From assembly GCA_934316545.1 (NCBI GenBank), contig CAKRDT010000003.1:1-64000 (forward strand): a DNA stretch of 64,000 nt, given 5' to 3'. Shown here piece by piece: positions 36,559 through 45,200 of the stretch (position 1 is its first letter; every line of letters begins with the position of its first letter). The stretch is from an uncultured Agathobacter sp. (lineage in GTDB: Bacteria > Bacillota > Clostridia > Lachnospirales > Lachnospiraceae). Under the pieces are notes generated by a model. That model searched no databases. It had not been told where the DNA came from and was given only the letters and a program-made list of their open reading frames with translations. A program made the position numbers and the translations under genes.

Positions 36559-38460
36559 TTACATCTGTATTGTAATTCCAACAAGAAAGGATTCCTCACC
36601 GGGAACAAGATCGAGATCACCGCCATGGCCTTCAATGATTTTTCGGACAGAGGAAAGCCCGATTCCATGATCAGCAGATGCGCCCTTTCGGGAGAGGAAT
36701 GTTTTTCCCTCCTGCAAGACCAGACCGTCGTAAGTGTTTTCAATCTTCAAAAAGTACATATTGCCTCTGGTTTCGCCTGCAATGAAAATGCGGTGCACCC
36801 CTTGCTTTTGGCGGCTGCACGCCTCAACGGCATTGTCCAAAAGATTGCCTAGCACCGTACACAGTTCCACATTGGTAAGCGGCATCTGATCAGGAAGATC
36901 GAGCCGCACCTGAAATTCTGTCCCTTGTGTCTGCGCCATGCCGTAGTAGTATTCAATCAGCGCATTTACAACGGGATTTTTGCAGAACTGGGCAGGGGAG
37001 TGACCCGATGTTGCCGCAACCTGTTCTTCTACCTGTAACAGGAAGGAGCAGATCTCCATCTGCCCACGTTCAGAGGCCATGCGGTCTATGGTGCGCAGAT
37101 GGTGTTTGATGTCGTGAATCAGTCTTCTGTTTTCTGCCGCTGCTTCAGAAACCTGACGGCTGTATTCGGTCTGCATAGAAAGCTGCCGGACGACCTGCTT
37201 GCGTTCTTCCTGAAAAATCAGGCTGTTTCCATACCCCTCTACCACATCGCGCCAGAGGGAATAACCGATGGCGGCTGCTATGAAAAAGCTGCCCCATTCC
37301 ACAAACCAACCGCCGATAACCGGCTCATAAACCGGCAGAAGGCGATCCCATATAAAGGCGCAGGTTGCGGCTGCCGCAGCATAGAAGATCGGGCTGCTCC
37401 GTTTTTCTCCTCTGTGAATGGCAAGCACAGCGATGATAAGCAGATAGAGTGCAGATGCCACCTTATAACAAAAGACCGATGCAGAGAAGAAACGAATCGC
37501 TCCAAGGGAGAGATGGGAAGCCATCATGCCATACACAAACGCATATACCAGGAACGCAGCGCCCACCCCATTACTGATGGCCGCAGGCAGGAAGCCCGGC
37601 CTGCATATCCGGTTTTGCAGAACTACGATCAGCCAGGTAACCAGATAGATACAGAACAGTTCCATCGTGTACCAGGGGAATATGGGAACAGCAGCCAGCA
37701 TATGAAGCACAGGATAGGATGACAGGCCGCACATGGCAAGGCAGATCAGCCCGAACAGGAATGTATTGTTCTGTTTCATCCGGCGGCTGAAATAAAAGGA
37801 CAGCAGCGCACAGACAAAGGTAACCGTACAGCCAAACAGGCAGAATGCAAACCGGATTCCTCTGGTCGTATTTACCGCCAGCATCGTTCCGAAAGCAGGC
37901 GGATAAACAATCCCTCCGTAAAAGTGGTCATAGTTGCTGACCGCTATGGTGAGTGTGAACGGTTTTCCGCCATGAAAAGTGACCATGCGGTTTTGAACCA
38001 ATGGTGTCCCCTGTGCAGGTTTCCCCATTTGCAGGATCAGGTCATGATCCAGATAAAGGTTGTAAGCAGAAAACACTTCCGGGATTTCCAGTGCATACGC
38101 TTCCTTCCGTTCCGGCAGGAAGAATGTCATCTGGTAAGTCCCGCAGCCATAGGGAGAAGGGTTTGCAGGGCTGGAGAAATTGGTCTGCTCTCCAATGGAA
38201 AGGTAGCGCATATAATGGTTTTCATCCCGTATTTCTTCCGGGGTCAAAAGCGCGTCAGGATAAAACGCCCAGCCGGATACCAGAAAGCGCACCGGTGACT
38301 TTTGAAGTTCTTCCTCAGAAAGCGCCAGAATCCCATTTGCCGCCTGAATTGTGTCCTGGCTATATTTATTATTAAACTGATACAGGCCAAGAAAAAACAG
38401 GGATGAACACAGGCAGACCATACATAAAGCGGCATATTTTTTTACCACAGAAGATACCAT
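36559..38460 (-). CDS. GHKL sensor histidine kinase with extracellular sensor and 7TM region
   Basis: 633 residues: one N-terminal membrane helix (about 8-27), an extracellular domain of about 175 residues, seven helices (about 203-420; 7TM-DISM layout), then an AgrC-like kinase. The phospho-acceptor is in the motif HDIKHHLRT (about residue 452), with NLLDNAVEA (N box) and GIGLSSVRKI (G box). It phosphorylates the LytTR regulator encoded two genes upstream in the same operon. It starts 2 bases before the stop of the surface-protein gene region (gap of 1 base), so the three genes are one unit. GHKL kinases of this type sense peptides or cell-surface signals. Confidence 0.9.
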   Translation of the reverse strand: MVSSVVKKYAALCMVCLCSSLFFLGLYQFNNKYSQDTIQAANGILALSEEELQKSPVRFLVSGWAFYPDALLTPEEIRDENHYMRYLSIGEQTNFSSPANPSPYGCGTYQMTFFLPERKEAYALEIPEVFSAYNLYLDHDLILQMGKPAQGTPLVQNRMVTFHGGKPFTLTIAVSNYDHFYGGIVYPPAFGTMLAVNTTRGIRFAFCLFGCTVTFVCALLSFYFSRRMKQNNTFLFGLICLAMCGLSSYPVLHMLAAVPIFPWYTMELFCIYLVTWLIVVLQNRICRPGFLPAAISNGVGAAFLVYAFVYGMMASHLSLGAIRFFSASVFCYKVASALYLLIIAVLAIHRGEKRSSPIFYAAAAATCAFIWDRLLPVYEPVIGGWFVEWGSFFIAAAIGYSLWRDVVEGYGNSLIFQEERKQVVRQLSMQTEYSRQVSEAAAENRRLIHDIKHHLRTIDRMASERGQMEICSFLLQVEEQVAATSGHSPAQFCKNPVVNALIEYYYGMAQTQGTEFQVRLDLPDQMPLTNVELCTVLGNLLDNAVEACSRQKQGVHRIFIAGETRGNMYFLKIENTYDGLVLQEGKTFLSRKGASADHGIGLSSVRKIIEGHGGDLDLVPGEESFLVGITIQM

Positions 38461-38461
38461 C

Positions 38462-40555
38462 TTATTTTCGCCTCCTCCTTAGGAAAAATTCACCGGCAGA
38501 CAGAAGAAGCAGACAAGCCGGAATCAAAAGGAGTATGGGCGACCGGCTATGCTCTGTGTCGGCGACCTGTGCCAGGGAAACGGCATCTTCCTTTACTGCA
38601 ATGGTGTATGTCCCTGTATGGCTGATCTGAAAGGAGGCGGCTTTTGCCGCATCGTCGTAACCGGTCATGGGAATTTCCACGCCGCTTTCATCACCGAGGA
38701 ACAATGTGCCGGCTGCCGGGTTATTTGGATAGGGCAGCATGACAGAAACATCCGGCAGGGAGTTGAGCACAGTTCCGTTGATGGAAAACGAAAAAGAAAA
38801 ACCGCCGTCCGTATCCTTTTGGATGATGACTTCAATCTGATCTTCGTTTTGGATACCCTCCGGCAAGGCGTCTTTGGGTATGCTGATGGTGATTCCCTGT
38901 TTGGAAAAGACGGCTCTTTGCTCCCCTGTTTGCAGCATCATCAAAAAGCGCGTGCCGGAAATCCGGTCGGTGGTTTCATCGAAGAACTCTGAAAAAACAG
39001 GTTTTTTGGAATCCGCACTTTCCGGGGGCTGCTGCAAAGCGGTATTTTCCTCTGGCTGATCTGATACAACTGGCGCTTCGATTTCCGGTATGGCCGGTTC
39101 ATCGGAACCAGCGTCTGGTTCTAATGCGTCCTCTGCATCACCGTTTGCCTGTTGCGATGGGAATTCTTCTTTATTTATGGAATCGTCTTTTCTATCCCAG
39201 GATGGCTCGGAAGGCTTGTGATCCGTAGGATCATTTTCTCCGCTGACCGAAGGTGCTTTTTCAGAATCATCGGAATCCATTCCGCCGCCATTTGTTATAG
39301 GCGGTTTTGAAGGCTGCGTAGGGGGACTGTCTGTGAAACCGTCATCCTGATCGTCGGTATGTTCGGGAGGCGGCTGAATGATGGTATCAGGTGGATTGCC
39401 GCCTGCATCACCTCCATCCCGGTCGCCATCGTGATACCCTTCAAGGACAATTTCATCTGCGCAGGTCAAGGACAGGATGCCGGTCTGTCCGCCGTCATAA
39501 TCGACCTGAAGGCGGTAACTGCTGCCCGGCGTCAGCAGACGAGTGGCAATCGAGAGCATTTCCTGACCCACATAAACGCCACTTTCCAGACGGTTCCATG
39601 AACCGTTGTTTTCGGACAGCCATACGCTGATCTCATCCAGTTCCCCTGGTGGTGTGACCCAGGGAAAATGAAGGTTTCCTCTGGAAGCCAGAAAGCAGTT
39701 AATGTCCGGTCTGCCTGAAGCCTGTACAGAAACAGGAATTGAGATTTCAGGGAAAGCAATTCCCTCTGCAAACGCAGTGTTTTCCGGTGCGGTCAGCTTT
39801 CCCATGGCATGGTACAGTCCCACAGTATTCAGATCAATACCGGAAAAATCCCATTCCACCGCAGCGGTGCAGCTGGTTCCATTTTCCGTATAGCAATCCA
39901 GATAGTAAGGGGAAAAGGCAAACAAATTTTCCAGCGTTTCGGTTTCGCTGCCCTGTTGAACCGCAAACGCGTCCGTATAAGGATACCATTTCTCTATGGA
40001 GGTAATGACAGCAGGCGGCATTTCTTCCACCCGGACGGAAATCTGAAGCTCCTGCAATACAGTTTCACCAAAGGCATACCCCTCCGGCAGTTCAATCCGG
40101 CCTGTTGCGGTATATTCGCCCGGAGTGGTCTGGTCAATGGTCGAAAAATCCCATGAGACAGGAAATGTTTCCTGCCGGATTTCTTCACCTGCTGATACAG
40201 TGGCGCAAACGGTTTGATACTGAAGGGCCAACTGATAAATTTCCTCCAGGTCATCATCAGACGGTGTGGTTCTAAGGGGCAGGGTGAAATCTGGCAGGGA
40301 GAGCAGTTCGCCTTCATTTTGTATTTCTGTGACAAAGACGAGGGATACTTCTTCCGGTGCTTCCGGTGTTTCCGGGGTTCCGTTCTCCAGTGTCCCCGGA
40401 GCCTCGCTTTCTAAATCCGGCAGAATCTCCGTTATTTCATCGGCATTGGCTGGGGTTGCGGTTTCAGCGGCAAATGCGGGGATACTGCCGGTGAAGCAGA
40501 GAAGGCAGGCCAGACAGCCACCCAGAATACGCCTGTGTATTTCCTTCATTCTCAT
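38462..40555 (-). CDS. membrane-anchored surface protein with Ig-like domains, between regulator and kinase
   Basis: 697 residues: signal peptide (about 1-29, ending IPAFAAE), two repeats of an Ig-like unit (VSWDFSTIDQTTPGEYTATG and VEWDFSGIDLNTVGLYHAMG mark the pair), a beta domain, a long Pro/Asp/Ser-rich acidic stalk (about 385-505), a further beta domain, and a C-terminal membrane helix (SPILLLIPACLLLLSAGEF) with RRRRK. The ATG overlaps the regulator's stop by four bases and the kinase starts 1 base after its end. Placement between the two makes an accessory sensor or ligand-binding role likely, but this is inference. Confidence 0.8.
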   Translation of the reverse strand: MRMKEIHRRILGGCLACLLCFTGSIPAFAAETATPANADEITEILPDLESEAPGTLENGTPETPEAPEEVSLVFVTEIQNEGELLSLPDFTLPLRTTPSDDDLEEIYQLALQYQTVCATVSAGEEIRQETFPVSWDFSTIDQTTPGEYTATGRIELPEGYAFGETVLQELQISVRVEEMPPAVITSIEKWYPYTDAFAVQQGSETETLENLFAFSPYYLDCYTENGTSCTAAVEWDFSGIDLNTVGLYHAMGKLTAPENTAFAEGIAFPEISIPVSVQASGRPDINCFLASRGNLHFPWVTPPGELDEISVWLSENNGSWNRLESGVYVGQEMLSIATRLLTPGSSYRLQVDYDGGQTGILSLTCADEIVLEGYHDGDRDGGDAGGNPPDTIIQPPPEHTDDQDDGFTDSPPTQPSKPPITNGGGMDSDDSEKAPSVSGENDPTDHKPSEPSWDRKDDSINKEEFPSQQANGDAEDALEPDAGSDEPAIPEIEAPVVSDQPEENTALQQPPESADSKKPVFSEFFDETTDRISGTRFLMMLQTGEQRAVFSKQGITISIPKDALPEGIQNEDQIEVIIQKDTDGGFSFSFSINGTVLNSLPDVSVMLPYPNNPAAGTLFLGDESGVEIPMTGYDDAAKAASFQISHTGTYTIAVKEDAVSLAQVADTEHSRSPILLLIPACLLLLSAGEFFLRRRRK

Positions 40556-41280
40556 ACGATTCCCCCCATTCCAGAGAAAACATATTGGCGGTAGGCTTCC
40601 CGCAGTTGTTTTCCATTGCGGAGAGCAATCGGAAGTTCCTCTCCGTTTATCAAATGGAAGGTCTGACTGTCAACCTGGCTGATATAATCCATGTTGATTA
40701 AAACGCCCCGGTAGCAGGGCAAAAAACGCTTGTCTTTCTGCAATGCGGCAGTGACCTCCTGAAAGCCTCCGCTTACCGGTATCACGTGTTCCGCCGTATG
40801 AATCCGTGTCATACGGTTTTGATAATCTATGTATAGAATCTTCTCTGTGGGAAGTTCCAGCTTTTGACGGTCAGCCATAACCGAAAGTGTCATCACTTCA
40901 TAGGGCGGTTTTAGCTGGCACAGCTCCATCGCTTCTTCAAATTCTGCCTGATGGAGCGAAAGCGGCTTCAGCAGATAATAGCTGGCGGACAGGCTGTACC
41001 CCATCCGGGCATAATCTTCTGTAATGGTCAGAAAAACGATCTTACAGAGCCTGTTTTTCTGGCGCAGCCTTCTGGCGGCCTCTATTCCATCCATGTTCTC
41101 CATATAGATGTCCATAAAGACAAGCTGAAAATTGACCTGGGCGGCAGCGTTCAGAAAATTCTCTCCGTCCTCAAATTCTGTCAGCGTATAGTCCAGCTGC
41201 TGCTTTTTCATATAATTTTCCAGGCAGGCAGACAGTTCTTCTCTGTCCTCTACTCTGTCATCCACAATCGCAATCTGCAT
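40552..41280 (-). CDS. LytTR-family response regulator
   Basis: 242 residues from the ATG at 41280 (AAAGGAG before it; a longer frame is not supported). Receiver with acidic pair in AIVDDRVED, phospho-acceptor Asp57 in VFMDIYMENMDG and Lys in LLKPLS; then a LytTR DNA-binding domain (about 135-235). It is the first gene of the regulator-surface protein-kinase operon. Direct repeats of the LytTR type lie 60-100 bases upstream, in the gap shared with the divergent exoprotein operon. Confidence 0.92.
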   Translation of the reverse strand: MQIAIVDDRVEDREELSACLENYMKKQQLDYTLTEFEDGENFLNAAAQVNFQLVFMDIYMENMDGIEAARRLRQKNRLCKIVFLTITEDYARMGYSLSASYYLLKPLSLHQAEFEEAMELCQLKPPYEVMTLSVMADRQKLELPTEKILYIDYQNRMTRIHTAEHVIPVSGGFQEVTAALQKDKRFLPCYRGVLINMDYISQVDSQTFHLINGEELPIALRNGKQLREAYRQYVFSGMGGIV

Positions 41281-41342
41281 CGTACCATCTCCTTTGCACA
41301 ATAATCCAATATGAGTATAACATAAAACCGCAGGAAAAAACT

Positions 41343-41375
41343 TGCGTCTTAAACAGGAAACCTGCGTCTTAAACA
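41343..41375. promoter_or_regulatory. direct repeats, probable LytTR binding site
   Basis: TGCGTCTTAAACA occurs at 41343-41355 and again at 41363-41375, a 20-base period (two helical turns). On the minus strand each half reads TGTTTAAGACGCA, close to the ACNGTTNAG-type half-sites used by AgrA and other LytTR regulators. It lies in the divergent region of the LytTR operon and the exoprotein operon and ends 18 bases before a TTGACA box. Confidence 0.75.
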
Positions 41376-41393
41376 AAGTCGGTTGTATTTCTC

Positions 41394-41420
41394 TTGACAA
41401 GATGCTACTCTAATTATACT
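41394..41420 (+). promoter_or_regulatory. candidate promoter of the pseudo-receiver/exoprotein operon
   Basis: TTGACA (41394-41399) and TATACT (41415-41420) are separated by only 15 bases. Such poor spacing is expected for promoters that need an activator; the LytTR-type direct repeats lie just upstream. Confidence 0.5.
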
Positions 41421-41421
41421 A

Positions 41422-41455
41422 CCAGACTTTCCGATGAGAAGGTCTGGTTTTTTAT
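41422..41455 (+). terminator. terminator or attenuator in the exoprotein operon leader
   Basis: CCAGACTTT pairs with AAGGTCTGG (one G-T pair) around an 8-base loop, followed by TTTTTTA. It sits directly behind the candidate -10 and 31 bases before the first ATG, so it would stop transcripts entering from upstream, or act as a leader attenuator. Confidence 0.6.
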
Positions 41456-41485
41456 TTGATAGGAAATCAGGAAAGGAGGATCAGC

Positions 41486-41875
41486 ATGAAAATCGCACTT
41501 TGTACGGAGCTGAGAAATGTGGAATGGTTTGAAAGCAGGCTGCGCTCCCTTTTTGCTGGGGACGGAGAGCTTGTCATCGACGAGCTATGGAATGAGAAGC
41601 AGCTATCTCAGGCACTGCGGCGGAGCCGATATCATGCGGTTGTCATCGCAATGACCGGGGCAAGGGGATTGGAGGCTGCCATTCAGGCAAAGCAGCTGGC
41701 ACCAGAAGTACCGCTTGTCTGGTGGAGTGATGATGAAAACTTCGCCCTGATCGCGTATCAGCTTCATATCCCGGCATTCCTCTCCATAGATTGTAGTGAT
41801 CAGGAGCTATATGAGGCGATAAAACCCATCACGAAATGGAGGTACGAACATGCGAATTGCGCTATGCAGTTATAG
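41486..41875 (+). CDS. pseudo-receiver protein A
   Basis: 129 residues from the ATG at 41486 (AAAGGAGG before it). CheY-like fold pattern: a first strand (KIALCTE) with no acidic pair, a central strand ending AVVIAMTGARG where the phospho-acceptor Asp should stand but position 56 is Met, and no conserved Lys. There is no DNA-binding domain. It is therefore not a normal response regulator; a binding or decoy role is inferred. First gene of the operon, and it overlaps the next gene by 26 bases. Confidence 0.65.
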   Translation: MKIALCTELRNVEWFESRLRSLFAGDGELVIDELWNEKQLSQALRRSRYHAVVIAMTGARGLEAAIQAKQLAPEVPLVWWSDDENFALIAYQLHIPAFLSIDCSDQELYEAIKPITKWRYEHANCAMQL

Positions 41876-42224
41876 CCAGAAAGAAAAAGAAACCGCTTTG
41901 CTGATGAAGCTGGGCAAAGTAGACCGCTTTGATAACGGCGTATTTTGTACCTATGCCATGCAGCGGGATGGACCTTATGATGCTGTGGTGGTCATGGAGG
42001 ACGGAGCCAGGGGGATGAATTTCTGCATGAGCATACGAGGCTACAGCAGGGATGTTCCGCTCCTTTGGATCAGCGACCAGGCAGAGTTTGAACCCCAAAG
42101 CCGCAGGATGCAGGCGGACACCTTTTTGGTGAAGCCTGTGACGGAATATCAGCTGCGGGAGGCAGTATCCCAGCTGCTTCAGAAAACAACGAGAAGGAAC
42201 GAACAACGTGAGGAGGATGAATAA
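41850..42224 (+). CDS. pseudo-receiver protein B
   Basis: 124 residues, GGAGG before the ATG. Same fold pattern as the previous protein (MRIALCSY; AVVVMEDGARG aligned with AVVIAMTGARG). The phospho-acceptor position is probably Glu50, which would mimic a phosphorylated state, and the Lys in FLVKPV (Lys95) is kept. No output domain. An Asp at 51 leaves some doubt about alignment. It ends 1 base before the start of the giant exoprotein. Confidence 0.65.
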   Translation: MRIALCSYSQKEKETALLMKLGKVDRFDNGVFCTYAMQRDGPYDAVVVMEDGARGMNFCMSIRGYSRDVPLLWISDQAEFEPQSRRMQADTFLVKPVTEYQLREAVSQLLQKTTRRNEQREEDE

Positions 42225-42225
42225 A

Positions 42226-45200
42226 ATGATATGGAAATGGAAATGGAAACGGCCGGCCGCATTTTTACTGGCGGCGGCAATGATTTTTACGATGCCGGGA
42301 GTTCCGGCATCTGCGGTGGAAACCGATGTGTCCGGCGTGTCCGGGAATGCTCCGGCGGAGTGCATCTGCGAGACTCACTGTGAGCAGGGGGCGGTCAATC
42401 CCGACTGCCCGGTCTGCGCTGCGGAAGATGCGGATCTCTCTGCCTGCAAGGGAACAGAGCAGGCAACGCCCCTGATGGCAGCTGCGGCAAGCACTGAAGG
42501 AACCATCTCCGGCGATGTTACCTGGGAGAACCAGACCATAACTACCCCGGTGAGACTGACCGGCGACACAACAATCACGCTGAAAGGCGAGAATACCATT
42601 ACGATTTCCGATACTGCTGAGCTCTCCGCTCTGGAAATGGATTATCGTAGTCTGACCATTCAGGGAAGCGGCAGTCTGACGGTCACTGTTCCTGACAGAA
42701 AATATGGTATTGCGGATTCCGCCTACAGTGACACCGCCGGCGGGAAGCTTACCATAAAAGACGGGGCAAAGATAACCACCAACGGCGGTCAGTACGGCTT
42801 GAGCGCTAAAACCATCGTGATTGAGAGTGGAACGCTGAATCTAAATTCCGGTTGGGGTATTGACACTGCATCCCTGACCATGAACGGAGGAACCCTTTCC
42901 GCCACCGGAAAATATGGTGCGATTTCGAATAGTTATGGAAAGGCCCGAAACATCAACAGCAACCTGACCGTTCTGTATTCGGAAAATCAGAATGCAAACA
43001 CAGACGATATGTCGGTCGGCACAGCGGACGATACGACAAAAGAAGGGGACGTCAAGACCATCTATATCGCCCAGATGGCGCCCCGCGCAAGCCTGACCGT
43101 CGGCGCGCAGCAGGGAACCATACAGGAAAGCTTGGGTAGTCAGACGGCGACCTTCTCCGTGACCGGCAGCAAGGTCAAGATGGATACCCTGAACGTGGAA
43201 TTGGAGGGCAAACCCACCGGTCTGACGGCGGTAAAATCCTCTGACGGCGCGACCATCACCGTTACCGCCGACAGCACCGTCAAGGAGGGCCGCTATAAGC
43301 TGAAGCTGACCGCAGACAGCGAAAATGGTTTCTCTCCCGCTAAGGCGACCGCCACCGCAACGGTCACCGTCGCCGCCGCGCCCAGAAACCCCATTACCAT
43401 AAAAAAGCAGGCGGAGGTCGTATATGAGAAATTAGATGGGGAAAGTGTAGCGGTTGTCGATGTCAGCGCCTCTCTGGAAAGCGGTCAGTCCGGTAAAATC
43501 ACCTATCAGTGGTATGTGAACGGAACAGAATTTCAGGGCACAGGCAGCGGCAGTTATAATAAAATCGTCCTGACCAAGTCCAACCTGACCCCAGTGGCGG
43601 GCAAGGACTGGGAGTACAGCGGCCAGGTCTACTGCAAGCTGTCCTATAATAACTATACCGTAGATACAAAAACTGTCACCGTTACCATTAACACCTGCAC
43701 CCATGCAAAATACACCCACGATGGCAAATGCCAACAGTGCGGCGAACCGTGTAGCGAGGATGTGCTCTTTATTCGCGACGGTATCCCCTATACGTTTGAA
43801 GGCGATAACCCTGATGTTGGGTTCATTCTGTTCTCCGGCGGAACCGCTTATTTTGTGCGGGATACTAACGCAACCTTGAAAGCGGGGAACGGCGAGCCGG
43901 CGAACAAAATGGACATTACGCTGGATCTGCAGGGCCACAAGGTCAAGACGCTGGATCTGCAAAATTTCCCGTACAAGAGCGTTACCATCCAAAACGGCAC
44001 GATAAATGACATTGCCACCAGCGCCCCCGCGGTGTTGATATTAGACAGCGTTACAACAGACAAGAGGTCCTTTAGTGACCTGTTTACCCTGACGGTAAAG
44101 GGCGACTGCGTGTTTCAGCGTCAGGTGAATTTCCTCGGGAAAACCCAGCTCCAGGGCGGCACGTTCCAAGGGGGCATCAGTGTGGATACCGGCGCGCCGG
44201 CTCTGGCTCTGCTGGCGGAGGGATATGCCTTTGCAGACACTGATGACAGTGAAATTTTGAATGTTTCCGAAGTAAGCATCAAGAGTAGAAGCGTCAAAGT
44301 GGTCGCGCATACCTGCCAATATCAGAACGGCAAATGTGCCTGCGGCAGAAGCTGCGACCATGTGGGCAAGGTGGATAAGGATGGTTACTGCACCTTCTGC
44401 AAAGCGCTGGTGGAGGCATTTGAAATCGGCGGCAAGCGATACACCAGTCTGGAAAACGCGCTGGATGCCGCGCAGGACGGTGACACGATTACTCTGCGGG
44501 GGCCGTTGGCGATCGAGAACATAGAGCCGATCGAGATCAGCAAAAACATTATACTGAACTTAAATGGATTCACCCTGAGCAAATCCCGTGAGGAGGCGCT
44601 TCTTTGCATCCTCGGCTCCAATGTAGCCATAACAAACGGCAAGGTGCAAAGCACCTGTGTCTCCAAGTCCGCTAATGCGGTGGAAGTTGGAAAATTTGAC
44701 CACACAGGCGCAAAGCTGACGCTGGACAATGTCACCCTGGAGGGAAGCGTAGGCGGCGGAACTGGCGTCCGTGGATTTGGGCTTTTCTTCCTTACCGGGA
44801 ACGAAGCCGTGGTAACGAGCGGCACGTTCACCGGCGGCATCTACACGGAGGGAACGCTGAGCATGTCCGGCGGCAACGCGGATCAGCTGAAATTGGGATA
44901 TAATAGCAATATTCGTGTGACCCTGTCCGGCGGCTCCTTTAACAGCATCAAAATCGGGAATGGCGCAGATTATCAGTCCCTGCTGGCAGCGGGCTATGCC
45001 TATCAGAAGCAAGGCGGCGCATGGGTCAAGCTGTCGGAGATGAATGAGAATACTGCCGTAACCGTTGTGAAGTGCAGCCACCCGGATGACCCTTCCGGCG
45101 GGAAGGTTTGCCCCTACTGCGGCTGTGCCGCTGAGGTGACCAAGAAGGACGGCAGCATTTCCTACCATCGGACGACAGATGACGCCATCGCCGCAGCCGA

